NCBI RefSeq assembly: GCF_026340465.1
Contig: NZ_JAPEPC010000001.1
Location: 1,615,501-1,679,500 of the forward strand
Source of the DNA: Streptomyces sp. NBC_01306
GTDB lineage: Bacteria > Actinomycetota > Actinomycetes > Streptomycetales > Streptomycetaceae
Reading direction: 5' to 3'
Length of the DNA stretch: 64,000 nt
Of this stretch, positions 19,806 through 28,899 are shown piece after piece. The position numbers and the translations under genes were made by a program. Position 1 is the stretch's first letter; each line of letters opens with the position of its first letter. A model generated the notes under the pieces. The model made no database searches and was not told where the DNA came from. It worked only from the letters and a program-made list of their open reading frames with translations.

Positions 19806-21551
19806 TTACTTGGTCGAGGTCATCAGCGCGTAGTCGTACATGCCGAGGTACGCCTGACTGACCGTTACGTTCGCCGCCGAGTCCGGGCGGTAGAGCAGGT
19901 TCTTGCGGTAGAACAGCGGCACCAGCGAGGCGTTCTCCATCACCATCTGGTCGACCGTGCCCCAGGTGGCGTTGCGCTTCGTGGTGTCCAGCGTCCCGAT
20001 GCCCTTGACGATCTCCGCGTTGATCTTCGGGTCGTTGAGCTCCATCAGGTTGGTGCCACCGGAGGCCTTGATGGCCTTGCCGTCGACGATCTGGTCGATG
20101 TAGCCGAAGCCGGCCGGCCAGTCGGCGCCCCACGCCATCATCATCATTCCGGCGTCGTTCTTGTGGACCCAGTCCGGGACGCCCGCGAAGTCGGTGAAGT
20201 ACTTGTCCGACGGGAACGTCTTGATGTCGGCGACGATGCCGATCTTCTTCAGGCTCTGCTGGAGCTGCGTGGCGCTGGTGACCTCGTCGGGACGGTCGGA
20301 GCGCGCGGTCAGCGTCGTCTTGAAGCCCTTGGGCTTACCGCACTTGGCCAGGTACTGCTTGGCCTTGGCAACGTTTCCCTTGTTGCCGGCAGTCGGGTAC
20401 AGGTCGAACTTCTTGTAGCCCGAGACACCCGGCGGGATGACGGTCGTCGCCGGGTCGCCCCGGACCTCGCCGCCGATCGCGTCGACCATGTCGGCCTTGT
20501 CCGCGACGTACTGCACGGCCTTGCGGCAGTCGGCGTTGTCGAACGGCTTCACGTGCACGTTCAGCGCGAGGTACTGGAGCGCGCCGGCGTACGGGTCGTC
20601 CGTCTTCGCCTTCTCGGACGCCTTGGTGATGACCTTCGGCTGGGTCTTGGACTGAAGACCGGTACCGGCGATGTCCGCGGTGCTGGTGTCGTTGAGCAGG
20701 TGCTCGTCGACGGTCGTCGGCTGGACGTTGAAGTTCAGGACGATCTTGTTCGGCAGCGCCTTGCGGATCGGGTCCGTCTTCGGGTCCCACTGCGGGTTGC
20801 GGACCAGCGTCGCGCCCCGGCTCTCGCTGTACGAGGCGAACTTGTACGGGCCCGATGACACGATGTTCTGGACGTACGAAGCGCCCTTGTCGGCCTTCTG
20901 CGGCACCGGCGCCGTCTGCGAGAACGAGGCCAGGTAGTCCATGTCCGCGAACGGCTTGTCCAGGTGGAAGACGATCGTGGAGTCGTCCGGGGTCTCGATG
21001 GACTTGAGGCCGCCGGGCGACTTGTCCTTGTAGGGACCCTTGTACTTGTCGCCGCCCTTGAGGTACGTGCTGAAGTACGTGGGCCCGTTGGACAGCGCCT
21101 CACGGGCGAAGGTCCGCTCGACGGCGTACTTGACGTCCTTCGAGGTGATCACGGAGCCGTCCTGGAACTTCACGCCCTTGCGGATGTGGTACGTCCAGGT
21201 CTTGGCGTCCGGCGTGGCCTTGCCGAGGCTCGTCGCCAGGTCGGGCACGATCTTGAGCCCTTCCTTGCCCGGAGCCGGCTTGAAGGTCACCAGTGCACGC
21301 GCGTAGAGCCGGGAGAAGTTCTGCACCCAGCCGTAGTACGTGTTGCCGGGGTCCAGGGAGTCCGGGCCACTGGCGTGCTCGTAAGTGACCGTTCCCCCCT
21401 TCTTGTCGGTCTTGTTGACGATGCTGGTCAGAGCTGCGTCGGCCTTGGCGTGGCTGCCCCCGCTGCCACTGTCACTGCTCCCGCAAGCGGTGGCAGCGAG
21501 CCCCAGCGCTACCGTCGCGGCTATAGCCGCTGCCGTCTTTCTGCTCTTCAT
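19806..21551 (-). CDS. oppA: Peptide-binding lipoprotein of the Opp importer (SBP family 5)
   Basis: The 581-residue protein has a lipoprotein signal (MKSRKTAAAIAATVALG, lipobox LAATACGSS with the modified cysteine near residue 24). An SBP_bac_5 domain follows, including LDPGNTYYGWVQNFSRLYAR, TYHIRKGVKFQDG and the C-terminal WGADWPAGFGY. It captures peptides outside the membrane and delivers them to OppB/OppC. The ATG at 21551 gives the signal peptide directly. It is placed between the two permease genes (oppC ends at 21598, oppB starts at 19711), an unusual order, since the binding protein is often first. Confidence 0.95.
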   Translation of the reverse strand: MKSRKTAAAIAATVALGLAATACGSSDSGSGGSHAKADAALTSIVNKTDKKGGTVTYEHASGPDSLDPGNTYYGWVQNFSRLYARALVTFKPAPGKEGLKIVPDLATSLGKATPDAKTWTYHIRKGVKFQDGSVITSKDVKYAVERTFAREALSNGPTYFSTYLKGGDKYKGPYKDKSPGGLKSIETPDDSTIVFHLDKPFADMDYLASFSQTAPVPQKADKGASYVQNIVSSGPYKFASYSESRGATLVRNPQWDPKTDPIRKALPNKIVLNFNVQPTTVDEHLLNDTSTADIAGTGLQSKTQPKVITKASEKAKTDDPYAGALQYLALNVHVKPFDNADCRKAVQYVADKADMVDAIGGEVRGDPATTVIPPGVSGYKKFDLYPTAGNKGNVAKAKQYLAKCGKPKGFKTTLTARSDRPDEVTSATQLQQSLKKIGIVADIKTFPSDKYFTDFAGVPDWVHKNDAGMMMMAWGADWPAGFGYIDQIVDGKAIKASGGTNLMELNDPKINAEIVKGIGTLDTTKRNATWGTVDQMVMENASLVPLFYRKNLLYRPDSAANVTVSQAYLGMYDYALMTSTK

Positions 21552-21597
21552 GCTGAGGAAAGCCCCCTCGGTTGTCCGGTGTGCGGCATGGCCGCGA

Positions 21598-22596
21598 TTA
21601 CTTGCCACGGGGGTCGAGTGCGTCGCGCAGCCCGTCCCCCAGCAGATTGAAGGCCAGCACGGTGATGAAGATCGCCAGGCCGGGAATGACCATGAACATC
21701 GGGTCGACCTGGTAGAGGTCGACCGCGGTGGACAACATGCCGCCCCAGGAGGCCTGCGGCGGCTGGATGCCCACGCCGAGGAAGCTCAGGGACGCCTCGA
21801 AGAGGATGTTGGTGGGGATCAGCAGCGTCGAGTAGACGAGGATCGGCGCGATCAGGTTCGGGAGCAGCTCACGGAAGAGGATGAAGGGCCCGCGGGCCCC
21901 CAGCGAGCGGGCGGCCTCGACGAACTCCCGTTCACGCAGACTCAGCGTCTGCGCCCGGACAATACGGCCCATGTAGGGCCAGTTGAAGAAGCCGATCACG
22001 AAGATCAGTACGCAGATACGGAGCGTCAGCCCGTTCAGGCCGAACGCGTTGCCCTGCAACGAGGCGGAGATGGAGATCGCGAAGAGCAGCAGCGGGAACG
22101 CCAGGAAGGTGTCCATCAGGCGGCTGATGCCGCTGTCCACCCAGCCGCCGTAGAAGCCGGCCACCACGCCCATGACGACGCCGATGACGACCGAGAGGAG
22201 CGTCGACCCCGCCGCGACCACCAGGGAGACCCAGGAGCCCTCGATGATGCGCGCCAGGATGTCCCGGCCCGTCTGCGGCTCCACACCGAGCGGGTGACTC
22301 CAACTGATGCCGCCGAAGCTGCCCTTGGGCGCCAGCAGAGCCGGATCGACCAGGTTCTGGTGGAAGTCGTTGGGGTCGAGCCCGAACATCGCCTGGATCG
22401 GCTTGGACAGGATGGCGACCAGCACCAGCAGGATCACGACGACCCCGCCGGCCATGGCGACCTTGTCCCGCTTGAAACGCGTCCAGGCGATCCGGCCGAG
22501 TGAACGGCCCTCGATCTGGCTCTGCGTGGCCCCCGTGAGTACTGCCTCCGGCTGCGCTTCGGCAGTCGATCCGGTGGTCTCGATCGGTGCGGTCAC
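21598..22596 (-). CDS. oppC: Peptide ABC importer permease, OppC/DppC type
   Basis: This permease of about 332 residues has an OppC-specific N-terminal helix (KVAMAGGVVVILLVLVAILS), a periplasmic loop with HPLGVEPQTGRDILAR, further helices and the coupling loop EFVEAARSLGARGPFILFRELLPN. It is the first gene of the opp operon. I took the GTG at 22596 (VTAPIETTG) because AAAGG and GGGAGGGG stretches lie just upstream; an ATG at 22713 is possible but would extend a region without conserved features. The operon likely brings in peptides as nutrients or signals. Confidence 0.92.
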   Translation of the reverse strand: MTAPIETTGSTAEAQPEAVLTGATQSQIEGRSLGRIAWTRFKRDKVAMAGGVVVILLVLVAILSKPIQAMFGLDPNDFHQNLVDPALLAPKGSFGGISWSHPLGVEPQTGRDILARIIEGSWVSLVVAAGSTLLSVVIGVVMGVVAGFYGGWVDSGISRLMDTFLAFPLLLFAISISASLQGNAFGLNGLTLRICVLIFVIGFFNWPYMGRIVRAQTLSLREREFVEAARSLGARGPFILFRELLPNLIAPILVYSTLLIPTNILFEASLSFLGVGIQPPQASWGGMLSTAVDLYQVDPMFMVIPGLAIFITVLAFNLLGDGLRDALDPRGK

Positions 22597-22933
22597 AGTG
22601 CCTTTGACCCCTCCCGGCCGGCGGTGGCCGGCCCGTACCTGCCGCGGTGGCGGCTGCTGTGCATCAAGCGCATCGGGTGATGCCACTGTGCTGAAGTGAC
22701 GGAATGTGTTCATGACTCGTCGCACAAGGGCACGACGATGCTCAATGCACGGAGTCTTCATCGCGGTTGCGATCACCCGCCAGACCTGAAGGTGAAAGTA
22801 TGCGCAACCGTGATGCGCTTAATGAGCTTCCGTTATCCGGACGCCAGGACCGGCTGAGCGGAAATCTTCCTCACTAAAGCGCCAGTTCGGACATCACGCC
22901 CAACGGCCGCCATTGACGGCCCAATTGGTGCAG

Positions 22934-23704
22934 TCAGCCTACCGGCGGGTAGCCGTATCCCGCCGCGGGAGAGGGCGCCACATGGGCCTCACGGTCGTAA
23001 AAGGGGCGGGAGTTGGCCCGCAGCCACATCCCGACCGGGTCGTACGCATCGGACATCGCCACGGTCGAGACGGGCAGCCCCTCGGGCACCGCGGCGATCG
23101 ACTGCTGCATCATCGCCCGCACCGAATCCACGGACTGCTGGCTCGTGTCGTACAGATCGAGCCCGATGGCCAGATACGGAGTGCCGAGCGCGGGCTGCAC
23201 CCAGACGCGGCTCAACGAGCGGATCGCCGGGGTGTGGTGGGCGCTCTGCGTCAGCAGCGCGTAGAACTGCGGGATCTCGATGGCCGGCTCGGACAGCCGC
23301 AGCGGCCCGGCAGGCATCCGGTCCAGACCGGTGGCGATGCGCCGCAGATCGGTCCAGGGGATGCCGACACCGCCGCCGGGGGCATGGGGATTGAGCCAGA
23401 TTCCCCAGTGGTCGGGGTAGAGGGAGCGGGCGACGTCACGTCCTGTGACCACCTCGTGCGAACGGTTCCAGCCGGAGACCGCCAGCTCCTGTGCCGACGT
23501 CACACACGGGGCGTAACCGAGACCTTCGATCTCCATGTTCCCGTACTGGGCGTCCGGCGACCCGGCCTGGCCGTGCCAGAGCAGCATCCAGACCTGGCTG
23601 TCGGCGAGCGCCTGCAGCAGTGCCTCATAGGCGTCGTACCGCCCGGGGGTCACCTGGAGCAGCATCTGCTCGACCTGCCCGGCCGCCGTGCCCGACGCAC
23701 TCAC
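22934..23704 (-). CDS. SseB-like protein (enhanced serine sensitivity family), copy 1
   Basis: This protein of about 256 residues has the SseB N-terminal domain (YEALLQALADSQVWMLLWHG, with VTSAQELAVSGW) and a C-terminal domain with RVWVQPALGTPYLAIGLDLYD. SseB proteins are cytoplasmic and of uncertain function; the E. coli member affects sensitivity to serine. A serine link is suggestive here because serine/glycine genes lie just to the right. The GTG at 23704 (VSASGTAAG) was chosen, with AGAGGGG upstream; the frame continues upstream but through a low-complexity stretch. A paralogue follows at 23929. Confidence 0.8.
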   Translation of the reverse strand: MSASGTAAGQVEQMLLQVTPGRYDAYEALLQALADSQVWMLLWHGQAGSPDAQYGNMEIEGLGYAPCVTSAQELAVSGWNRSHEVVTGRDVARSLYPDHWGIWLNPHAPGGGVGIPWTDLRRIATGLDRMPAGPLRLSEPAIEIPQFYALLTQSAHHTPAIRSLSRVWVQPALGTPYLAIGLDLYDTSQQSVDSVRAMMQQSIAAVPEGLPVSTVAMSDAYDPVGMWLRANSRPFYDREAHVAPSPAAGYGYPPVG

Positions 23705-23928
23705 TCTGGGTCCCGCCCCTCTTCGATCCACCCGTTTTGGTCCACGCGTTGACGTTCCACCCGCCGGGACGCGGCTCGCACGGCCCGGCCCGCACGGAGC
23801 CGTTCCGTTCCGTGCGTCCGTTCCGTTCGATCCGTTCGGTGCGCGATTGGTTCCGTGCAATTTCGGCCAGTCGACGTGCCGGCCGTCCCGCGCGTCCCGC
23901 ACATCCGACCAGCTTAGAGCGACCGGCC

Positions 23929-24684
23929 CTACAGCACCGGCCCCACGGCGTCGGCCCTGACGTAGAACGGCCTGACCTTGTCCAGCATCCAGTCGGCGAC
24001 CGGGTCCTGCGCCACGTCCAGCAGGACGAGATTGACCGGCCAGGGCACCTCGACCCGGTGCAGCGCCCGGCCGAGCGCGTCCATCGGGGCGTTGCGGCCC
24101 GCACCGTCCCAGGTCGCGAACTCGACCCCGACGAAGAGGACCGGGTCGCCGCCCTCGATGGAGGCGAGGGCCCGGCGCGCCGAAAGGACCACGCCCGACT
24201 CCTCGAACTCACCGGCGGCGGCGGAGAGGAAGTCGACCGGCTCCTCCTGCCAGTCCGGCTCGAAGAGCCGCACCCGGCCGCCGGTCGCCGGCCCGTCGAG
24301 AGAGGTCCGGCCGCTCCGGCACAGTTCGGCCACGGCGGCCGGCGGCAGCGGCATACCGATCGCACCGCCCGGATTCACCGCGACGCCCAGCTGCGGCGGC
24401 AGTCCGCGGGCGAACTCGACCGCCGGGGCCACCGCGAAGGAGTAGTGCGAGCCGACGCACTGGAGGAACTGCGCCTCGGAGCTGAAGACGGGGACATAGG
24501 CCCCGCCCTCGATGTCCACGGTGGGCAGGTCGAGCGAACTGCTGTCCTGCCCTCCGCCGTTGGGCAGCGGGACCCAGAGGTTGCTGCGCCCCAGCACCTC
24601 GATCAGCCGGCCGCCCGCGGCGGGGTTCCCGACCGATGCGGTCAGGACCTCTTCGAGCTCATTTCCCGGCCATGCCATGTCCAC
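23929..24684 (-). CDS. SseB-like protein, copy 2
   Basis: The 251-residue protein has an SseB N-terminal domain (NELEEVLTASVGNPAAGGRLIEVLGRSNLWVPLP in about residues 8-41) and the C-terminal half with VLFVGVEFATWDGAG and VEVPWPVNLVLLDVAQ, like copy 1. Sequence identity to copy 1 looks low, so this is an old duplication or a heterologous pair rather than a recent copy. GTG at 24684 has GGGGA at good spacing, while ATG at 24678 (MAWPGNELEE) is an alternative only two codons later. It lies upstream of copy 1 on the same strand, so co-expression is likely. Confidence 0.82.
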   Translation of the reverse strand: MDMAWPGNELEEVLTASVGNPAAGGRLIEVLGRSNLWVPLPNGGGQDSSSLDLPTVDIEGGAYVPVFSSEAQFLQCVGSHYSFAVAPAVEFARGLPPQLGVAVNPGGAIGMPLPPAAVAELCRSGRTSLDGPATGGRVRLFEPDWQEEPVDFLSAAAGEFEESGVVLSARRALASIEGGDPVLFVGVEFATWDGAGRNAPMDALGRALHRVEVPWPVNLVLLDVAQDPVADWMLDKVRPFYVRADAVGPVL

Positions 24685-24805
24685 CGAGGTATCCCCTTCT
24701 CACCTGTTCACCTGCCGACCGACCTTAGGGCCTGCCCTCCGGATCATCCCGCCCGATCCGAACGGAGGACCCTGACGGCCTCCCCCACGATAGAGAGTGG
24801 CGCCG

Positions 24806-25501
24806 TCACACCGCCGCCCCGAACCCGATCCTGCGCAGTGCGGCCGCCGCGTCCCGGTCGAGCAGCACGACCGAACCGCACCCCGCGGGCAGCCGCGCCC
24901 GCTCGGCGTTCCGGACCAGCCCGGCGACCGCCCTGCGGTGCCGGGCGAAGGCGTAGGCGGAGACCTTCCGGCCGCGCTCCGCCTGACCGGCCAGCGCCAC
25001 CCCGGGCGCCACGTCGAGCAGCAGCAGGTGCAGGGCGCTCCGGCGCCGCCGTGCCGCCCTGACCAGCAGGGCGCGCACCCAGGAGTGCGTGCCGCAGTCG
25101 TGCACGACGACACCGGCGCCCGAGCGCAGGACGCGCCACAGCCTGCCGTAGTGGGCGGCCCGGACCAGCGGGCGGTAGCTCCAGTACGGCAGCAGGCCGG
25201 GCATCCGGCGCTCCCAGCGGTCCCGGGTGTCCTGCGAGTCGATCCCGCGCGCCCCGGCGACCCTGCGTAACAACGTGGACTTCCCGCTGCCCGGGAGGCC
25301 GGACAGGACCACCACGTCCCCGGCGGCGAACACCAGGCGGTCCGGGCTGCGGCCGGCCCGCCTGCGCAGGTCCCGCACCGCGGGCGGTCTGCGGCCGGCC
25401 GCCTCCCGTCCGGGCCGTACGAGCCGCCCGGGCATCACCCCCGGCCCCCCGGATGTCACTTCGGGCGCCGCATCAGCACGCCGCCACTCCTGCCCCACCA
25501 T
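24806..25501 (-). CDS. P-loop AAA/kinase-like protein of unknown function
   Basis: The 231-residue basic protein has a Walker A motif GLPGSGKSTLLRR at about residue 67 and a Walker B-like strand VVVHDCGTHSW. Arg-rich segments and VVLLDRDAAAALRR at the end recall zeta-toxin or nucleotide/antibiotic kinase folds (AAA_33). No antitoxin gene is adjacent, so I do not call a toxin-antitoxin pair. The ATG at 25501 has a strong GGGGGAG site. The gene is upstream of the SseB pair on the same strand and divergent from the glycine riboswitch. Confidence 0.72.
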   Translation of the reverse strand: MVGQEWRRADAAPEVTSGGPGVMPGRLVRPGREAAGRRPPAVRDLRRRAGRSPDRLVFAAGDVVVLSGLPGSGKSTLLRRVAGARGIDSQDTRDRWERRMPGLLPYWSYRPLVRAAHYGRLWRVLRSGAGVVVHDCGTHSWVRALLVRAARRRRSALHLLLLDVAPGVALAGQAERGRKVSAYAFARHRRAVAGLVRNAERARLPAGCGSVVLLDRDAAAALRRIGFGAAV

Positions 25502-25654
25502 GGTCACTCCCCCTGTGCCACCCCGTATGCCTGCGTATCCCCTGCATACCCCCGCTGAGGAAGTGTAAAGAAAGAGTAATGCGACACCGGTGGGGCGCCG
25601 CGCGCGCGGCATGCAATGATGTGCGCGCCAACTCCATACAGGCCGTTCGAATCC
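25502..25654. promoter_or_regulatory. Divergent promoter region before the glycine riboswitch
   Basis: This stretch separates the minus-strand P-loop gene from the plus-strand riboswitch. It contains an inverted repeat, GTATGC at 25525-25530 with GCATAC at 25544-25549, and an AT-richer patch (GTGTAAAGAAAGAGTAATG near 25563-25581) that could hold the gcv promoter. No coding sequence is credible. Confidence 0.4.
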
Positions 25655-25850
25655 GCGCGGGAGAGTTCCCGGTCACCAACCGGGGCGCCGAAGGAGCAAG
25701 TCCCTCCCTTGTAATCTCTCAGGCCCCGTACCGCGCGGACGAGGCAGATCTGAAAAGCGGGCCGCCCTGCGGTCCCACCCAAGGTGCAAGCCGTGCCTCT
25801 CAACAGGCGCCGGCGAACCTCTCAGGTTCCGATGACAGATGGGGAGGATT
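25655..25850 (+). ncRNA. Tandem glycine riboswitch upstream of gcvT
   Basis: The leader of the gcv operon shows glycine aptamer signatures. The first aptamer starts with GCGCGGGAGAG (25655-25665), then GCCGAAGGAGCAAG and AATCTCTCAGG, closing with GAGGCAGATCTGAAAA. A second, more divergent aptamer follows: CACCCAAGGTGCAAGCCG, ACCTCTCAGG and GACAGATGGGG. Both the order and the wording match Streptomyces glycine riboswitches as I know them. Glycine binding is expected to turn on the downstream glycine-cleavage genes. The exact ends are approximate. Confidence 0.93.
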
Positions 25851-25865
25851 GTCCTCGTCTGTCAT
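25832..25865 (+). promoter_or_regulatory. Candidate expression-platform hairpin of the glycine riboswitch
   Basis: ATGACAGA (25832-25839), which is the closing strand of the second aptamer, is perfectly complementary to TCTGTCAT (25858-25865). An inner stem GAGGA/TCCTC closes on a TTG loop. The hairpin would compete with the glycine-bound aptamer. It ends 18 bases before the gcvT ATG; the likely gcvT ribosome site GGGAG (25871-25875) lies just outside it. Confidence 0.6.
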
Positions 25866-25883
25866 GCCCTGGGAGTACCGCAT

Positions 25884-26999
25884 ATGAGCCCCACGCCCCG
25901 CCTCACAGCACTCGACGCCCTGCACAGGTCGCTCGGCGCGACCATGACCGACTTCGCGGGCTGGGACATGCCGCTGCGCTACGGCAGTGAGCGCGACGAG
26001 CACATCGCCGTACGGACGCACGCCGGCCTCTTCGACCTCTCCCACATGGGCGAGATCACCGTCAGCGGCCCGCAGGCCGTGCGGCTGCTCGATCACGCGC
26101 TGGTCGGCAACATCAGCACCGTCGGCAACGGCCGCGCCCGCTACACCATGATCTGCCAGGAGGACGGCGGGATCCTGGACGACCTGATCGTGTACCGGCT
26201 CGGCGAGCAGGAGTACATGGTCGTCGCCAACGCGGGCAACGCCCAGGTGGTCCTGGACGCGCTCACCGCCCGCGCGAGCGGCTTCGACGCCGTCGTACGG
26301 GACGACCGTGACGCGTACGCCCTGCTGGCCGTACAGGGGCCGGAATCCTCCGGCATCCTGAAATCGCTGACGGACGCCGATCTGGACGGGCTGAAGTACT
26401 ACGCGGGCCTGCCCGGCACCGTCGCCGGCGTCCAGGCGCTCATCGCCAGGACCGGCTACACGGGCGAGGACGGGTTCGAGCTGTTCGTCGCCCCGTCCGA
26501 CGCCGAGAAGCTCTGGCAGGCGCTGACCGAGGCGGGTGCGCCGGCCGGTCTGGTGCCCTGCGGCCTCTCCTGCCGCGACACCCTGCGTCTGGAGGCGGGC
26601 ATGCCCCTCTACGGCCATGAGCTGACCACGGCGCTGACCCCCTTCGACGCCGGTCTCGGCCGGGTCGTCAAGTTCGAGAAGGAGGGCGACTTCGTCGGGC
26701 GCGCGTCCCTGGAGGCGGCCGCCGAGCGCGCGGCGGCGGCCCCGCCGCGCAAGCTGGTCGGCCTGATCGCCGAGGGCCGCCGGGTCCCCCGCTCGGGCTA
26801 CCAGGTCGTCGCGGACGGCCAGGTCGTCGGCGAGGTCACGTCGGGCGCCCCTTCGCCGACGCTGGGCAGGCCGATCGCCATGGCGTACGTCGACGCGGCC
26901 CACGCGGAGCCCGGCACGTCCGGTGTGGGCGTGGACATCCGCGGTACCCATGAGCCGTACGAGGTCGTGGCCCTCCCCTTCTACAAGCGCCAGAAGTGA
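25884..26999 (+). CDS. gcvT: Glycine cleavage system T protein (aminomethyltransferase)
   Basis: The 371-residue T protein takes the aminomethyl group from lipoylated GcvH, releases ammonia and forms 5,10-methylene-tetrahydrofolate. Typical segments are FAGWDMPLRYG, HAGLFDLSHMGE, ALVGNIST and the conserved GYTGEDGFEL, then CGLSCRDTLRLEAGMPLYGHEL. The ATG at 25884 follows GGGAG at 25871-25875; an in-frame ATG at 25839 lies inside the riboswitch and is rejected. First gene of the glycine-responsive operon; gcvP is not in this window and must be elsewhere. Confidence 0.97.
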   Translation: MSPTPRLTALDALHRSLGATMTDFAGWDMPLRYGSERDEHIAVRTHAGLFDLSHMGEITVSGPQAVRLLDHALVGNISTVGNGRARYTMICQEDGGILDDLIVYRLGEQEYMVVANAGNAQVVLDALTARASGFDAVVRDDRDAYALLAVQGPESSGILKSLTDADLDGLKYYAGLPGTVAGVQALIARTGYTGEDGFELFVAPSDAEKLWQALTEAGAPAGLVPCGLSCRDTLRLEAGMPLYGHELTTALTPFDAGLGRVVKFEKEGDFVGRASLEAAAERAAAAPPRKLVGLIAEGRRVPRSGYQVVADGQVVGEVTSGAPSPTLGRPIAMAYVDAAHAEPGTSGVGVDIRGTHEPYEVVALPFYKRQK

Positions 27000-27066
27000 C
27001 CCACACCATCTCAGCCCGTAAGACCACCGTTCATCAGCACTCCCCCGCATCCAGGAGAATCAGGTC

Positions 27067-27447
27067 ATGAGCAACCCCCAGCAGCTGCGTTACAGCAAGG
27101 AGCACGAGTGGCTGTCGGTCGCCGAGGACGGCGTCTCGACGGTCGGCATCACGGAGTTCGCGGCCAACGCGCTCGGTGACGTCGTCTACGCCCAGCTCCC
27201 TGAGGCCGGGTCCACGGTCGCCGCGGGCGAGACCTGCGGTGAGCTGGAGTCGACCAAGTCGGTCAGCGATCTGTACGCCCCGGTTTCCGGTGAGATCACC
27301 GAGGTCAACCAGGACGTCATCGACGACCCGTCGCTGGTGAACACCGCCCCGTACGAGGGCGGTTGGCTGTTCAAGGTGCGCGTCACCGGCGAGCCGGACG
27401 ACCTGCTCTCCGCCGACGAGTACGCCGCTCTCTCCGCCGGCAACTAG
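27067..27447 (+). CDS. gcvH: Glycine cleavage system H protein
   Basis: The 126-residue carrier protein has the start [10 protein letters not shown], the lipoylation site lysine in [12 protein letters not shown] (near residue 64) and the C-terminal [10 protein letters not shown]. It shuttles the methylamine group between the P, T and L proteins. An AGGAGAA site sits just before the ATG. It is 67 bases after gcvT and 17 before glyA, so it belongs to the same transcript. Confidence 0.97.
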   Translation: MSNPQQLRYSKEHEWLSVAEDGVSTVGITEFAANALGDVVYAQLPEAGSTVAAGETCGELESTKSVSDLYAPVSGEITEVNQDVIDDPSLVNTAPYEGGWLFKVRVTGEPDDLLSADEYAALSAGN

Positions 27448-27464
27448 GGAACTAGGGACTATCG

Positions 27465-28727
27465 ATGTCACTTCTTGACTCCTCCCTCCACGAGCTCGAC
27501 CCGGACGTCGCCGCCGCTGTCGACGCCGAGCTGGTCCGCCAGCAGTCCACCCTCGAAATGATCGCCTCCGAGAACTTCGCTCCGGTCGCGGTCATGGAGG
27601 CCCAGGGCTCGGTCCTCACCAACAAGTACGCCGAGGGCTACCCGGGCCGCCGCTACTACGGCGGCTGTGAACACGTCGATGTGATCGAGACGATCGCGAT
27701 CGACCGCGTCAAGGCGCTCTTCGGCGCCGAGCACGCCAACGTCCAGCCGCACTCGGGCGCCCAGGCGAACGCCGCCGCGATGTTCGCGCTGCTCAAGCCC
27801 GGTGACACGATCATGGGTCTGAACCTCGCCCACGGCGGGCACCTGACCCACGGCATGAAGATCAACTTCTCCGGCAAGCTCTACAACGTGGTCGCGTACC
27901 ACGTCGACGAGGAGACCGGCCAGGTCGACATGGCCGAGGTCGCGCGCCTGGCCAAGGAGTCCCAGCCGAAGCTGATCGTGGCCGGCTGGTCCGCCTACCC
28001 GCGCCAGCTGGACTTCGCCGCGTTCCGCAAGATCGCGGACGAGGTCGGCGCGTACCTGATGGTCGACATGGCGCACTTCGCGGGCCTGGTGGCCGCGGGC
28101 CTCCACCCGTCGCCCGTGCCGCACGCACACGTCGTCACCACGACCACGCACAAGACGCTGGGCGGCCCGCGCGGTGGTGTGATCCTCTCCACCGCCGAGC
28201 TCGCCAAGAAGATCAACTCCGCGGTCTTCCCCGGTCAGCAGGGCGGCCCGCTGGAGCACGTGATCGCGGCCAAGGCGGTCTCCTTCAAGGTCGCGGCGAC
28301 GGACGACTTCAAGGAGCGCCAGCAGCGCACCCTGGACGGCTCCCGCATCCTGGCCGAGCGTCTGGTGCAGGCCGATGTCACCGAGCACGGTGTCTCCGTC
28401 CTGTCCGGCGGCACCGATGTGCACCTGGTCCTGGTGGACCTGCGCAACTCGGAGCTGGACGGCCAGCAGGCCGAGGACCGTCTCCACGAGATCGGCATCA
28501 CGGTCAACCGCAACGCCGTCCCGAACGACCCGCGCCCCCCGATGGTCACGTCGGGGCTCCGGATCGGTACGCCGGCCCTGGCCACCCGCGGTTTCCAGGC
28601 CGAGGACTTCTCCGAGGTCGCGGACATCATCGCGGGCGCGCTGAAGCCGGCCTACGACCGGGAGGCGCTGGCCGCACGGGTCACCGCGCTGGCCGAGAAG
28701 TTCCCGCTGTACCCCGGACTGAAGTAG
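27465..28727 (+). CDS. glyA: Serine hydroxymethyltransferase
   Basis: The 420-residue PLP enzyme interconverts serine and glycine using tetrahydrofolate. It has the N-terminal [24 protein letters not shown], the substrate loop and the PLP lysine in [14 protein letters not shown], and [14 protein letters not shown]. Its presence after gcvT/gcvH couples glycine cleavage (which makes methylene-THF) to serine formation. Streptomyces often carry a second glyA elsewhere; this is the gcv-linked copy. Normal length and start. Confidence 0.98.
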   Translation: MSLLDSSLHELDPDVAAAVDAELVRQQSTLEMIASENFAPVAVMEAQGSVLTNKYAEGYPGRRYYGGCEHVDVIETIAIDRVKALFGAEHANVQPHSGAQANAAAMFALLKPGDTIMGLNLAHGGHLTHGMKINFSGKLYNVVAYHVDEETGQVDMAEVARLAKESQPKLIVAGWSAYPRQLDFAAFRKIADEVGAYLMVDMAHFAGLVAAGLHPSPVPHAHVVTTTTHKTLGGPRGGVILSTAELAKKINSAVFPGQQGGPLEHVIAAKAVSFKVAATDDFKERQQRTLDGSRILAERLVQADVTEHGVSVLSGGTDVHLVLVDLRNSELDGQQAEDRLHEIGITVNRNAVPNDPRPPMVTSGLRIGTPALATRGFQAEDFSEVADIIAGALKPAYDREALAARVTALAEKFPLYPGLK

Positions 28728-28766
28728 GACCGCTCGGTCCGGATCAGTACCGTTTTGTACGAAACA

Positions 28767-28806
28767 CGGGGCACCCCGCACACTGGACAGTGAGCAGGGT
28801 GCCCCG
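28767..28806 (+). terminator. Strong hairpin in the glyA-sdaA spacer
   Basis: A 10-base-pair stem, CGGGGCACCC (28767-28776) with GGGTGCCCCG (28797-28806), encloses a smaller CACT/AGTG stem. There is no T-run. It could stop or attenuate transcription from glyA into sdaA, or process the mRNA. sdaA begins about 94 bases downstream. Confidence 0.5.
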
Positions 28807-28899
28807 CACCGCGTACGCACCCCGCTCTCTGCTGTACCGCGCTTCCTCTGCACCACCCCGGCAGACAACGGCGTCTACCAACACCCAAGGAGTTCTCCC

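Noticed and set aside
24806..25501. Zeta-toxin of a toxin-antitoxin pair
   Set aside because: A P-loop is present but there is no adjacent antitoxin-like gene and no catalytic zeta motif I can name. Left as an unknown P-loop protein.
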